The position numbers and the translations under genes were made by a program. From the NCBI GenBank assembly GCA_050874905.1, contig JBNMLP010000006.1, forward strand, positions 1 through 64,000: DNA of 64,000 bases. Direction: 5' to 3'. This DNA comes from NC2004 sp050874905. Lineage in GTDB: Bacteria > Bacillota > Clostridia > Lachnospirales > Lachnospiraceae. Below are positions 42,066-50,435 of this stretch, piece by piece. The number at the start of each line of letters is the position of its first letter. Positions within the stretch are counted from its first letter, which is position 1. The notes below the pieces were generated by a model. That model worked only from the letters and a program-made list of their open reading frames with translations. It had not been told where the DNA came from and did no database searches.

Positions 42066-43142
42066 ATGAAAAGAATTGGTATGTTGACAAGTGGCGGAGA
42101 TTGCCAGGCATTGAATGCAACCATGCGAGGCGTAGTCAAAGGTCTTACGAACCTTTACAAAAAAGAAGTTGAGATATACGGCTTTTTAAATGGCTACAAA
42201 GGTCTGATGAGAGAAGAGTACAAACTGTTAAAACCGGAAGATTTCTCTGGTATTTTAACCAAGGGTGGTACGATCTTAGGAAGCTCCAGACAGCCATTTA
42301 AATTGATGAATGTTCCAACGGAAGATGGTCTTGACAAGGTCAAGGCAATGAAAGATACCTATAAGAAATTAAAGCTTGACTGTCTTGTTGTCTTAGGTGG
42401 AAATGGTTCCCAGAAGACCGCTAATCTGTTAAGTGAAGAAGGACTGAATGTGATCGGTCTTCCAAAGACGATCGACAACGATTTATGGGGAACTGACATG
42501 ACATTTGGTTTCCAGAGTGCAGTAGATATTGCTACCGATTGCATTGACTGTATTCATACCACTGCAGCATCACACAACCGTGTGTTTATTGTGGAGATCA
42601 TGGGACACAAGGTAGGCTGGATCACACTGCATGCCGGTATTGCCGGAGGCGCAGATATTATCCTGCTTCCAGAGATTCCGTATGACATCAACAAAGTATG
42701 TGAAGCATTGGACAAGCGTACACAGGCAGGCAAGGGATTTTCTATCTTAGCAGTAGCGGAAGGTGCTATTTCCAAAGAAGATGCGGCACTTCCAAAGAAG
42801 AAACGCAAGGAAAAGATTGCCAACCGTGCTTACCCATCTGTAGCATATGAGATTGCAGACCAGATCCGGGAGTGCAGCGGCAAAGAAGTGCGTGTTACCG
42901 TTCCGGGACATACCCAGCGAGGAGGAAGTCCGGTACCTTACGACCGTGTACTGTCCAGCCGTTTCGGAGCAAAGGCAGCAGAGCTGATCAAGAAAGAGGA
43001 TTATGGAAAGCTTGTTGTATTAAAGGGCAGCGAAGTAACCGCTATTCCGCTTTCTGAAAGTGCAGGCAAATTAAAATATGTATCTCCGGAAGACAGCATT
43101 GTAAAAGATGCAAGATTATTAGGAATTTCCTTCGGAGACTGA
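42066..43142 (+). CDS. pfkA: 6-phosphofructokinase
   Basis: Glycolytic enzyme of 358 residues. TSGGDCQALNATMRG phosphate loop, LGGNGSQKTA, LPKTIDNDLWGTD catalytic segment (TIDND), HTTAASHNRVFIVEIMGH, VPGHTQRGG. The Gly in GGNGS (where PPi enzymes have Asp) predicts ATP use, while the Lys in PKTIDND is the residue typical of PPi enzymes, so this belongs to the mixed 'group III' type. RBS GGAGGTG. Followed by a long bidirectional terminator. Confidence 0.93.
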   Translation: MKRIGMLTSGGDCQALNATMRGVVKGLTNLYKKEVEIYGFLNGYKGLMREEYKLLKPEDFSGILTKGGTILGSSRQPFKLMNVPTEDGLDKVKAMKDTYKKLKLDCLVVLGGNGSQKTANLLSEEGLNVIGLPKTIDNDLWGTDMTFGFQSAVDIATDCIDCIHTTAASHNRVFIVEIMGHKVGWITLHAGIAGGADIILLPEIPYDINKVCEALDKRTQAGKGFSILAVAEGAISKEDAALPKKKRKEKIANRAYPSVAYEIADQIRECSGKEVRVTVPGHTQRGGSPVPYDRVLSSRFGAKAAELIKKEDYGKLVVLKGSEVTAIPLSESAGKLKYVSPEDSIVKDARLLGISFGD

Positions 43143-43157
43143 TCGATCATAGGAAAA

Positions 43158-43212
43158 AAGAGGCTGTTTTCGTTCCCATTGTCGCGTGGACAAGGGATCA
43201 GAACAGCCTCTT
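43158..43212. terminator. Long bidirectional terminator between pfkA and hemolysin III gene
   Basis: Outer arms AAGAGGCTGTT (43158-43168) and AACAGCCTCTT (43202-43212), with an inner stem TCCC/TTGTC against GACAA/GGGA. A-run on one side and T-rich on the other; serves two convergent genes. Confidence 0.85.
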
Positions 43213-43216
43213 ATTT

Positions 43217-43888
43217 TTATGCCAGACTATACATTACAACGAAGTGGCAGATGCTTCCTGCCATAACAAAAAGGTGGAAGATCTCATGTGTTCCAAAGGC
43301 AGCGTGCCGTTTGTTAAACAGCGGAAGCTTCAACGCATAGATCACACCACCGATCGTATAGATGATGCCTCCGGTGAGAAGCCAGAGAAAGGCAGCGTGG
43401 CTCAAACCGTTGATGATCGGAGTAAAGGCAAGCACACAGATCCAGCCGAGCAGGATGTAGAGTACAGAGGAAAGCCACATCGGGCAGTTGATAAAGCACA
43501 TTTTAAAAATGATGCCTAAAATGGCAACAGACCATACAAGTGTGAGCAGGATCAGTCCAGTTTTTCCTTTTAATACGATCAGACAGATCGGTGTGTAGGA
43601 GCCGGCGATCAGCACGTAGATCATCGCATGGTCGAGCTTTCGTAAGATCTTATTGACCCGTTCGGAAATATCAAGGGAATGATATGTGGTGCTTGCGGCA
43701 TATAATAAGATCATGCTGACAATGAAGATAGCAAGCGATACGGTATGCACAGAGTTTCCGCTTCCACTATAAGATTTTAACAGCAGCGGAAAAGCGGCAA
43801 AAAATGCCATGAGCATTCCGATAAAATGTGTAATGGCACTTGCCGGGTCTTTTAGTTTTCTTTTTGATTTGGTTGTGGTAAAATTCAT
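43217..43888 (-). CDS. Hemolysin III family membrane protein (PAQR-type)
   Basis: 223 residues with seven hydrophobic spans, of the YqfA/HlyIII family related to eukaryotic PAQR receptors. Family motifs: DPASAITHFIGMLMAF, STTYHSLDISERVNKILRKLDHAMIYVLIAGSYTP, and the C-terminal HEIFHLFVMAGSICHFVVMY; the His and Asp residues are those thought to bind zinc. Cytolytic activity is not implied. Minus-strand ribosome binding site AGGAGG. Confidence 0.92.
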   Translation of the reverse strand: MNFTTTKSKRKLKDPASAITHFIGMLMAFFAAFPLLLKSYSGSGNSVHTVSLAIFIVSMILLYAASTTYHSLDISERVNKILRKLDHAMIYVLIAGSYTPICLIVLKGKTGLILLTLVWSVAILGIIFKMCFINCPMWLSSVLYILLGWICVLAFTPIINGLSHAAFLWLLTGGIIYTIGGVIYALKLPLFNKRHAAFGTHEIFHLFVMAGSICHFVVMYSLA

Positions 43889-43997
43889 AGTGAATACCTC
43901 CTTTTGGTAATGGCTGTAGTTAGTATAACCGAAACAGCATATAAAAACATATGTTGTGACTATGCAAAACTTGTTGAATGGTAATGAATAATTTTAT

Positions 43998-44018
43998 ATG
44001 TAGTTTTCAAAACTACAT
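43998..44018. promoter_or_regulatory. 21-bp perfect palindrome, putative operator
   Basis: ATGTAGTTTT-C-AAAACTACAT: 10-bp arms around a single base, in the gap between the divergent hemolysin III and glycosyltransferase genes. No T-run, so probably bound by a dimeric regulator. Confidence 0.5.
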
Positions 44019-44082
44019 CTCGTTTGGTTAGATACTAGCACAACTCTCTTTAAAATGCAAGGGGGTTTTAGAAAGGATTATT

Positions 44083-45150
44083 ATGAATCGTTGGAAAATA
44101 AAAAGAAAAATCTATTTTAATGAAGGAAATATGGAGAAAGTAGCCCGGCAGGAAGAGGTGGCAACGGTTCTCGTACTGCTGTCTACTTATAATGCGCAGG
44201 ACTAATTAAGAGAACAACTGGACAGTCTGCTGGAACAGAGCTTAAAACAGATCAAAATTGTCATACGGGATGATGGCTCCAGTGATGATACGATCGGAAT
44301 TTTAGAGGAGTATAGTGATATTTATCCTAATATCTCCTATTATCAGGGAGAAAATCTGGGGGCAGCAGACAGCTTTTTTGATCTGATGAAACACGTCAGA
44401 AAGGAAGCATTTTCCTATGTGGCATTTTGCGATCAGGATGATTTCTGGCTGGAGGATAAGCTGAAACATGCAGTACAGACGATAGACCAGTTGACGCAGT
44501 ACAGTAAAAAGGGACCTGTGCTTTATTGTGGGAAGCCACAACTGGTAGATCAGGAGCTTCACAAATTAGAGCAGGAGATCAAACGGGAGATCAGACCGGG
44601 CTTTTCCAATGCGTTGATCGAAAATATCGTAACGGGATGTACAATGGTGCTCAACCGCCCGCTTTTTGATCTTTTAGTGGCACATTTGCCGAAGTATTGC
44701 ATTATGCATGACTGGTGGTGCTATCTGATGGCAAGCTGTTACGGACTTGTGGTGTATGATGAGCAGCCGTATCTTTACTACCGGCAGCATCAGAACAATG
44801 TGATGGGGATCGATGGTTCTTATGTGACAGAATTTTCTCATCGTTTGAAAAAATATAAGAGCCGGCAGGGAAATATTGTAAAGCAGGCGAAGGAGCTTTT
44901 GACACAGATGTCACAGATTTCTGCAGAAAATCCGTGGGTGGAGGCTGTAAAAAAACTGCCGGAATTGCCGGAAATGCTGCATCTCAGTCATCCAACGTCC
45001 GTTTCCAACTGTCAGAAAAGAGCCATGCTGCTGGCACATTACAAAGAGGGCAGGACGCGGTTGTCTTTAAGTTTTGGTAAGGTGGTGTACCGGCAGAGAA
45101 AAGTAGATGATGCGGTCTATCGTTTGTTATTTTTATTGGGAATCCGCTAA
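44083..45150 (+). pseudogene. Family 2 glycosyltransferase (rhamnosyltransferase-like), interrupted by in-frame TAA
   Basis: The reading frame from ATG 44083 gives a GT2 N-terminus (TVLVLLSTYNAQD), then TAA at 44203-44205 exactly where homologues have an aromatic residue before LREQLDSLLEQ; afterwards the same frame continues to 45150 with IVIRDDGSSDDT, YYQGENLGAADSFFDLM, FCDQDDFWLEDKL and a C-terminal domain around CIMHDWWCYLMA and YYRQHQNNV. A single-base change (TAT or TAC to TAA) explains it. Without suppression the largest product starts at 44386 and lacks the nucleotide-binding half. Ribosome binding site GAAAGGA. Probably formerly a wall-polysaccharide glycosyltransferase. Confidence 0.85.
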
Positions 45151-45170
45151 GGGTGAGAAAGGAGACAACT

Positions 45171-46349
45171 ATGCAATATCGTAATGACCGGTACGGACAT
45201 CCGATTTCCCTGTTGGGATATGGCTGCATGCGTTTTACAAAAAAAGGAAACAACATTGATCTTGCGAAAGCGGAAGAAGAGATCATGGCGGCGTATCGTC
45301 AGGGAGTCAATTATTTTGATACGGCCTACATTTACGGAGGAAGTGAGGTAGCACTGGGAAAGATCGTAGCCAAAAACGGAATACGGCATGACATTTCCAT
45401 TGCGACGAAGCTGCCACAGTATCTGATCAAATCCAAAGCCGGAATTGAAAAATATTTTGCAGAGCAGTTGGAGCGGCTGCAAACGGATTATATTGACTAT
45501 TATCTGATGCATATGCTTACGGATATTGGGGCGTGGGAGAAATTAAAACGTCTGGGGATTGAAGATTGGATCGAGGAAAAGAAAAAAGCAGGTACGATCA
45601 AAAATGTCGGATTTTCCTTCCATGGCAATACCGAAAAGTTTTTGGAGATTTTAGATGCCTATGACTGGGATTTCTGTCAGATCCAGTATAATTATATGGA
45701 TGAGCACAGTCAGGCGGGAGTGAAGGGCTTAAAGGCTGCGGCAGCGAAGAAAATTCCGGTGATCATTATGGAACCGCTTCGAGGAGGCAAGCTGGTAGGA
45801 ATGTTGCCGGAATCTGCCAAAGAGCTGATTGCCGCATATAAAGTCAAACGTTCTCCGGCAGAGTGGGCATTTCGCTGGCTTTACAACCAGCCGGAGGTGA
45901 CCTGTGTGTTATCCGGAATGAACAGCCTTTCTATGGTGGAAGAGAATTGTGCCATTGCGTCAGATACGAAGGAGAACAGTTTTACAAGTGAGGATTTCGC
46001 CCTGATCGAACAGATTAAGGAAGAGATCAAAAAGAAAACTAAGGTGGGCTGTACGGCATGTGGCTACTGTATGCCATGTCCAAAGGGAATCGACATTCCA
46101 ACCTCATTCCGCTGTTATAATCAGATGTATACAGAGAACAAACGCTCCGGACGATTTGAATATCTGCAGTGTCTGGCATATAACAAGGATCGCGCGGATA
46201 TTAAGGAATGTGTAGAATGTGGCAAATGCGAAAGTCATTGTCCACAGCATATTGCGATCAGAAAAGAGCTGAAGGAGGCAAGAAAAGCACTGCTTCCGGT
46301 TCATTATCAGATTATGACGAGTGTTATGCGGCTATTTAAATTCTGGTAG
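45171..46349 (+). CDS. Aldo/keto reductase with C-terminal 4Fe-4S ferredoxin domain
   Basis: 392 residues. Residues 1-270 are the AKR barrel: LLGYGCMRF, NYFDTAYIYGGSE, IATKLPQ, DYIDYYLMHMLTD, SFHGNTEKF. The C-terminal part has two cysteine clusters (CTACGYCMPCPKGI and CVECGKCESHCPQHI) for two 4Fe-4S clusters, typical of anaerobic AKRs of unknown substrate. ATG at 45171 follows AAAGGAGA; an in-frame codon at 45153 would overlap that site. Ends in a strong terminator. Confidence 0.92.
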   Translation: MQYRNDRYGHPISLLGYGCMRFTKKGNNIDLAKAEEEIMAAYRQGVNYFDTAYIYGGSEVALGKIVAKNGIRHDISIATKLPQYLIKSKAGIEKYFAEQLERLQTDYIDYYLMHMLTDIGAWEKLKRLGIEDWIEEKKKAGTIKNVGFSFHGNTEKFLEILDAYDWDFCQIQYNYMDEHSQAGVKGLKAAAAKKIPVIIMEPLRGGKLVGMLPESAKELIAAYKVKRSPAEWAFRWLYNQPEVTCVLSGMNSLSMVEENCAIASDTKENSFTSEDFALIEQIKEEIKKKTKVGCTACGYCMPCPKGIDIPTSFRCYNQMYTENKRSGRFEYLQCLAYNKDRADIKECVECGKCESHCPQHIAIRKELKEARKALLPVHYQIMTSVMRLFKFW

Positions 46350-46363
46350 GAAATGTTTGGTAA

Positions 46364-46397
46364 GGCACAAGAAATAATGGTTCTTGTGCCTATTTTT
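46364..46397 (+). terminator. Terminator after the aldo/keto reductase
   Basis: Perfect 10-bp arms GGCACAAGAA (46364-46373) and TTCTTGTGCC (46381-46390), followed by TATTTTT. Confidence 0.88.
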
Positions 46398-46434
46398 CTG
46401 AAAATAAACAAGTTCACAAAAAGTTCACAGAAAA

Positions 46435-46461
46435 TTAGCACTCACCTCTTGACAGTGCTAA
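46435..46461. promoter_or_regulatory. CIRCE operator (HrcA site) of first hsp20
   Basis: TTAGCACTC, nine bases, CAGTGCTAA: consensus CIRCE with one mismatch (GAGTGCTAA expected). It overlaps the -35 box TTGACA, so HrcA binding would block RNA polymerase. Confidence 0.9.
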
Positions 46462-46477
46462 CAACTAGTGCTATAAC
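46449..46477 (+). promoter_or_regulatory. Promoter of first hsp20
   Basis: TTGACA (46449-46454), 17-bp spacer, TATAAC (46472-46477); about 120 bases before the hsp20 start, with the CIRCE element on top of it. Confidence 0.75.
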
Positions 46478-46506
46478 ATAATCAAGAACAAAGGAAGGGA
46501 ATAAAA

Positions 46507-46569
46507 ATAGAACAAGCAACAAAGTTCTATGAGTTCCTGAAGCATCCCAGTTCCAAAGAAACTTGGTAA
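46507..46569 (+). other. Possible 20-residue leader peptide with ATA start
   Basis: In the hsp20 5' leader, AAGGAAGGG (ending 46500) is followed seven bases later by ATA and an open frame of 20 codons to TAA (46567-46569): (I)EQATKFYEFLKHPSSKETW. Ribosome binding site, spacing and composition look coding, but the initiator would have to be ATA. It may be a degenerate gene, a leader peptide or chance. Confidence 0.3.
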
Positions 46570-46600
46570 TAAAGCATATATAAAAAAGGAGAGATGACTT

Positions 46601-47071
46601 ATGTTAATGCCTAGTATTTTTGGAGAGAATTTATTTGATGACTGGTTCAATGATTTTGATTTTCCATTCGTATCTGACAAGGATATGAAGAATGTGGAGA
46701 AACAGCTTTATGGTAAGAAGGCAAGCAGGATCATGAAGACAGATATCAAGGAGCACGATAACAATTATGAATTTGAGATCGATCTTCCGGGATTCAAAAA
46801 GGATGAGATCAAGGCGTCCCTTGAAAATGGTTATCTGACCATCAGTGCAGCAAAGGGACTTGACAAAGATGAACAGGAGAAAGACAGTGGACACTATATC
46901 CGCAAGGAACGTTATGCAGGTGCCTGCCAGAGAAGCTTCTATGTTGGTGATGGTGTAGAGCAGAAAGATATCAAAGCAGAATTTAAGCATGGTATTTTAA
47001 AACTCACCGTTCCAAAGAAGGAAGAGCAGAAAGAACTTGACAACACAAAGTATATTTCCATTGAAGGATGA
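46601..47071 (+). CDS. hsp20: Small heat-shock protein Hsp20
   Basis: ATP-independent holdase chaperone, 156 residues. The alpha-crystallin domain (about 45-145) has the hallmarks IKEHDNNYEFEIDLPGFKKDE, LENGYLTISAAK, RSFYVGDGVEQKDIKAEFKHGILKLTVPK. The usual C-terminal IxI tail is not obvious. Strong ribosome binding site AAGGAGAG. Under CIRCE/HrcA control from 46435. A second, different Hsp20 lies at 59574-60032. Confidence 0.95.
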   Translation: MLMPSIFGENLFDDWFNDFDFPFVSDKDMKNVEKQLYGKKASRIMKTDIKEHDNNYEFEIDLPGFKKDEIKASLENGYLTISAAKGLDKDEQEKDSGHYIRKERYAGACQRSFYVGDGVEQKDIKAEFKHGILKLTVPKKEEQKELDNTKYISIEG

Positions 47072-47107
47072 TAGAAAAGTGGCATAACGGAAAAGAGGCG
47101 AAATGAT

Positions 47108-47188
47108 ATGTCAGATAAAAATCCAAAACACCCGATGAAAAAGAAACAGGTTAAAAAACAGAAAAAACAAAAGCATGTTTACGAATAG
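47108..47188 (+). CDS. Tiny Lys-rich protein downstream of hsp20
   Basis: 26 residues with 10 or more Lys (MSDKNPKHPMKKKQVKKQ...). ATG at 47108 follows AGAGGCG with proper spacing, 36 bases after the hsp20 stop and before the shared terminator, so it is probably cotranscribed in the heat-shock unit. A basic peptide of this size could bind nucleic acid or the ribosome; no family recognised. Confidence 0.45.
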   Translation: MSDKNPKHPMKKKQVKKQKKQKHVYE

Positions 47189-47205
47189 CATGTAATCTAA
47201 GGAAG

Positions 47206-47241
47206 GCAGGGCGAACAAAAGTGTTCGCCCTGTCTTTTTTT
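47206..47241 (+). terminator. Terminator of the hsp20 unit
   Basis: GCAGGGCGAACA (from 47206) and TGTTCGCCCTGTC (47222-47234), then seven T. Confidence 0.9.
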
Positions 47242-47256
47242 GTCGAACTATTTTAA

Positions 47257-47286
47257 TGGACAACCACCTTGTTGGATCTGTATAAT
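47257..47286 (+). promoter_or_regulatory. Promoter of the binding-protein/sensor-kinase operon
   Basis: TGGACA (47257-47262), 18-bp spacer, TATAAT (47281-47286), about 48 bases before the start codon. Confidence 0.55.
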
Positions 47287-47333
47287 ATACATAGAGTATA
47301 AACTGAAAGGAAATAAACAGGGAGTGGAGTCAA

Positions 47334-48128
47334 ATGAAAAAAGGGGTATTGGGATACTTAGCAGGGATTATCCTGCTCTTCAGCTTGTGTGGCTGCGCAG
47401 TTCGTCCGCAAAGTGAGGGAGAACCAAAGCAGCGTCTTGTCATTGGAAGTGATAATTATATCCCGTATAATTACAGGGATGAGGAAGGGCGGTATCAGGG
47501 GATTGATGTGGAGCTTGCCAAGGAGGTGTGTGAACGGATTTCCTATGAGCCGGTCTTTCGACAGATCGTATGGGATCAGAAGGATGATTATCTGAGGGAC
47601 GGACAGGTCGACTGCCTGTGGGGGAGTTTTTCCATGAATGGCAGAGAAGAAGAGTATGACTGGGCAGGTCCGTATATGTGCAGTCGCCAGATGGTTGTAG
47701 TGCGAAAGGATGGAAAGATCCATTCTCTTGCAGAGTTAAATGGGAAACGGCTGGCGGTACAGGCTACGACCAAACCGGAAAAAATACTGCTGGAGCGGAC
47801 AGAACAGTCGGTTCCTGCAGTTTCTGAAGTATGCTGTCTAACGACAATGGATGAGGTGTATGCGAGTCTTCGCAATGGTTTTGTGGATGGGATTGCAGGA
47901 CATGAAAGTGCGATGGTCGCATTTATGAATACGGATCCATCCCAATATGAAATGCTCTCTACCAGCCTTTACATATCAGAATTAGGAGTGGCATTTCAAA
48001 AGGGAGAAGATGCATCCTTGCTCCAGAAGATAGAGCAGGCATTTAGGGAAATGAAACAGGATGGGACAATGACAGCCATTATGAAAAAATACGGACTGGA
48101 TGAAAGTTATGCACTGGAGGGACAATAA
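47334..48128 (+). CDS. Extracellular solute-binding lipoprotein, family 3
   Basis: 264 residues with lipobox LCGCA (Cys at about residue 21). SBP_bac_3 features: LVIGSDNYIPYNYRDEEGRYQGIDVELAKEV, VDCLWGSFSMNGREEEYDWAGPYM, LAELNGKRLAVQATTKPEK, FREMKQDGTMTAIMKKYGL. Such proteins bind polar amino acids or related molecules. No ABC permease or ATPase is encoded nearby; instead the stop overlaps the start of a hybrid sensor kinase (TAATG), which suggests that the lipoprotein presents its ligand to that kinase (inference). Confidence 0.92.
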   Translation: MKKGVLGYLAGIILLFSLCGCAVRPQSEGEPKQRLVIGSDNYIPYNYRDEEGRYQGIDVELAKEVCERISYEPVFRQIVWDQKDDYLRDGQVDCLWGSFSMNGREEEYDWAGPYMCSRQMVVVRKDGKIHSLAELNGKRLAVQATTKPEKILLERTEQSVPAVSEVCCLTTMDEVYASLRNGFVDGIAGHESAMVAFMNTDPSQYEMLSTSLYISELGVAFQKGEDASLLQKIEQAFREMKQDGTMTAIMKKYGLDESYALEGQ

Positions 48129-50272
48129 TGGGAAAGAAAAGGGAAAGAAGCTTACACCTGTCAACAACAACGATGTGTCTGATCATATTTGCATTTGTGT
48201 TAATGGTTGCTCTGTTTTTTTCTTTTACGTGGTATGATCAGGAAAAAACAGACAAAAAGGTCAATGACACACTAAAATTTATGCAGGAGCGGCTGGAACG
48301 TTTCCAGAATAGTCTGGAAGATGATAAGGCGATGGAACTTTATTGTATGCTTGACAAGGCGCGCGAGTTAAATGACCGTCTGATCTATGAGGAAGATCGA
48401 ATGGACGAGCTTATCAAAAGTTATCAAAAAGAACAGCGGTTAAACGGGATTATTGTGACGAATGGTGATCTGCAGCCTGTGATCCAGACGGAAACAGAAG
48501 GATTTGACAGATGGAGAAAAACGCTTTCTTCAGAAACAGTGAAAAATGTTATGGAAAAACCACAGAAATATTATATGTCGCAGGTATCGGCAAATGATCT
48601 TGTGTACGACATCGTTGCAATTGCGCGAAAAAATGCCAAAGGAATCCTTTTCTTTTATCAGAAAAATGAGCAGATGACCACGTATGTGAAACAGCGGGCA
48701 ATGCGGTTTTTATTTGAGGATGAAGCACAGAACACCAATGGAACGATCGTGCTGGCAGATGGAGAGAAGATCATAAGCACAAATGAGCCACAGATCAAAG
48801 AACTGCAGCGCGATCAGGCAGCAAGCATCATAAACAAGAAGGAAAAAATTAAAAAAAATGGACTGACCTGTTTTTGCACCAGTCGTGGGAAATATTATGG
48901 TGATCACAAAAAGGTCGATGGTTATGATCTTTATGCCCTGTATTCGGAACATGAAACGTATGGGACAAGACGGCTGGCAATGTCTATTTTGTTTGCATCG
49001 TATGTTATTTTCTTAATGACACTCTCTCTGATCCGGGCACACTTTATCAGGATACATATGCAGAAAATGAAGGAAAATCAGGAAAAACTGGTACAAACGG
49101 CAAAAGAAGCAAAACAGGCAAATATTGCCAAATCGGATTTTTTGCGCCGGATGAGTCATGATGTGCGTACCCCGCTCAATGGTATTCAGGGAATGATTCC
49201 CATTTGCCGGCATTACAGAGATGATCAGGAAAAATTGGAGGAATGTTACGACAAGATTATGGCATCTTCCCAGTTTTTATTGGAACTTGTGAGTGATGTA
49301 CTTAATATGAGTAAGATTGAGTCGGAGGAAATCCGGCTGATCCATACCCCATTTGTACTATGTGATGTGGTCAAGGAGACAATGGACGTGATGGCAGTAC
49401 AGGCACAGGAGAGCGGACTGAGCTTTGAACTGGAGCAGGGAAAGATCAAGCATCCCTATTTGTTGGGTAGTTCCCTGCATTTAAAACGCATCCTCCAGAA
49501 TGTTGTATGCAATGCGATCAAATACAACCGGGAAAATGGTTCTATCAAGTTATCTTATTATGAAAAAGAACGGGATCTTGGAAATCAAACAGAGTTTGTG
49601 TTTGTCTGTGCAGATACCGGAAAAGGAATGAGTGAAGAATTCCAGAAAAAAGCCTTTGAACCGTTTGAGCAGGAGGATAGCACTGCCAGAACGAATTATG
49701 TAGGTTCCGGGCTGGGATTATCCATTGTGAAAAAAATCGTAGAGCAAATGAATGGAACAATCCTATTCGAGAGTAAAAAGGGTGTGGGAACAACCTTTAC
49801 GATCACACTTCCGTTTGAGATCGATACCAGTGGAAAAGCAAAAACTACCTATGCAAAGCAGCCATTTTCGCTGGAAGGACTGCAGCTTCTGCTGGTAGAG
49901 GATAATGCTTTGAATCGGGAGATTGCATCATTTGTACTTACCGATGCAGGTGCTGTGATCACAGAAGCCTATAATGGGGCAGAAGCAGTAAGCCGCTTTT
50001 TAGAAAGTAAAGAATGGGAATACGACGCTGTATTGATGGATATTATGATGCCGGTGATGGATGGATTGACTGCTGCTCAAACCATTCGCTCCAGTGGCAG
50101 AAAGGATGCCGGAACAATCCCGATCATTGCCATGAGTGCAAATGCATTTACAGATGACATTGAAAAGAGTCTTGCTGCCGGAATGAATGCGCATCTTGTC
50201 AAACCACTGGATATGGAAAAATTAAAAGAAACCATTGGACTGTTCTGCGAGCGGCAGGAGGTAGGAGCATGA
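48128..50272 (+). CDS. Hybrid sensor histidine kinase/response regulator
   Basis: 714 residues. Two membrane spans (about 15-36 and 280-300) enclose an extracytoplasmic sensor region of about 245 residues. A coiled coil leads to the HisKA domain with phosphorylated His344 (RRMSHDVRTPLNGI), HATPase boxes (NVVCNAIKYNRENG, ADTGKGMSEEF, GSGLGLSIVKKIVEQMNG), and a C-terminal receiver with phosphoacceptor Asp638 (VLMDIMMPVMDG) and KPLD. No Hpt or DNA-binding output domain is present, so a phosphorelay partner must lie elsewhere. Coupled to the solute-binding lipoprotein, its probable sensory partner. Confidence 0.93.
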   Translation: MGKKRERSLHLSTTTMCLIIFAFVLMVALFFSFTWYDQEKTDKKVNDTLKFMQERLERFQNSLEDDKAMELYCMLDKARELNDRLIYEEDRMDELIKSYQKEQRLNGIIVTNGDLQPVIQTETEGFDRWRKTLSSETVKNVMEKPQKYYMSQVSANDLVYDIVAIARKNAKGILFFYQKNEQMTTYVKQRAMRFLFEDEAQNTNGTIVLADGEKIISTNEPQIKELQRDQAASIINKKEKIKKNGLTCFCTSRGKYYGDHKKVDGYDLYALYSEHETYGTRRLAMSILFASYVIFLMTLSLIRAHFIRIHMQKMKENQEKLVQTAKEAKQANIAKSDFLRRMSHDVRTPLNGIQGMIPICRHYRDDQEKLEECYDKIMASSQFLLELVSDVLNMSKIESEEIRLIHTPFVLCDVVKETMDVMAVQAQESGLSFELEQGKIKHPYLLGSSLHLKRILQNVVCNAIKYNRENGSIKLSYYEKERDLGNQTEFVFVCADTGKGMSEEFQKKAFEPFEQEDSTARTNYVGSGLGLSIVKKIVEQMNGTILFESKKGVGTTFTITLPFEIDTSGKAKTTYAKQPFSLEGLQLLLVEDNALNREIASFVLTDAGAVITEAYNGAEAVSRFLESKEWEYDAVLMDIMMPVMDGLTAAQTIRSSGRKDAGTIPIIAMSANAFTDDIEKSLAAGMNAHLVKPLDMEKLKETIGLFCERQEVGA

Positions 50273-50275
50273 CGA

Positions 50276-50308
50276 AAAAGCTTGCGGTCAATATGACCGC
50301 AAGCTTTT
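50276..50308. terminator. Perfect 15-bp hairpin after the sensor kinase
   Basis: Arms AAAAGCTTGCGGTCA (50276-50290) and TGACCGCAAGCTTTT (50294-50308) with a 3-base loop. It can terminate the + operon and, with five T on the minus strand, transcripts coming from rubrerythrin. Confidence 0.85.
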
Positions 50309-50316
50309 GGTAATTA

Positions 50317-50435
50317 TCAGCAAGAGCACTGCGTGCTGCTTACTAAACTCGAACTTACTTTCAGTCGTTCTCGTTAAGTGAGCTGCATGGCTCGCACGTA
50401 AGCTTCAAGCGTCGCAAAAGCTCGCTTTCAGCAAG
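50317..50435. repeat. Structured non-coding element of about 120 bases
   Basis: Between the kinase terminator and the rubrerythrin end. Bounded by TCAGCAAG at 50317-50324 and 50428-50435. Inside are several small hairpins: AGCAC/GTGCT (50325-50337), ACTTA/TAAGT (50353-50379), GAGC/GCTC (50380-50393), AGCTT/AAGCT (50401-50422). No coding sequence and no known RNA family recognised. Possibly a dispersed repeat of this species or the structured 3' end of the rubrerythrin mRNA. Confidence 0.4.

Noticed and set aside
43217..43888. Hemolysin III as virulence toxin
   Set aside because: The name is historical; the family is a widespread PAQR-like membrane protein and nothing here indicates cytolysis.
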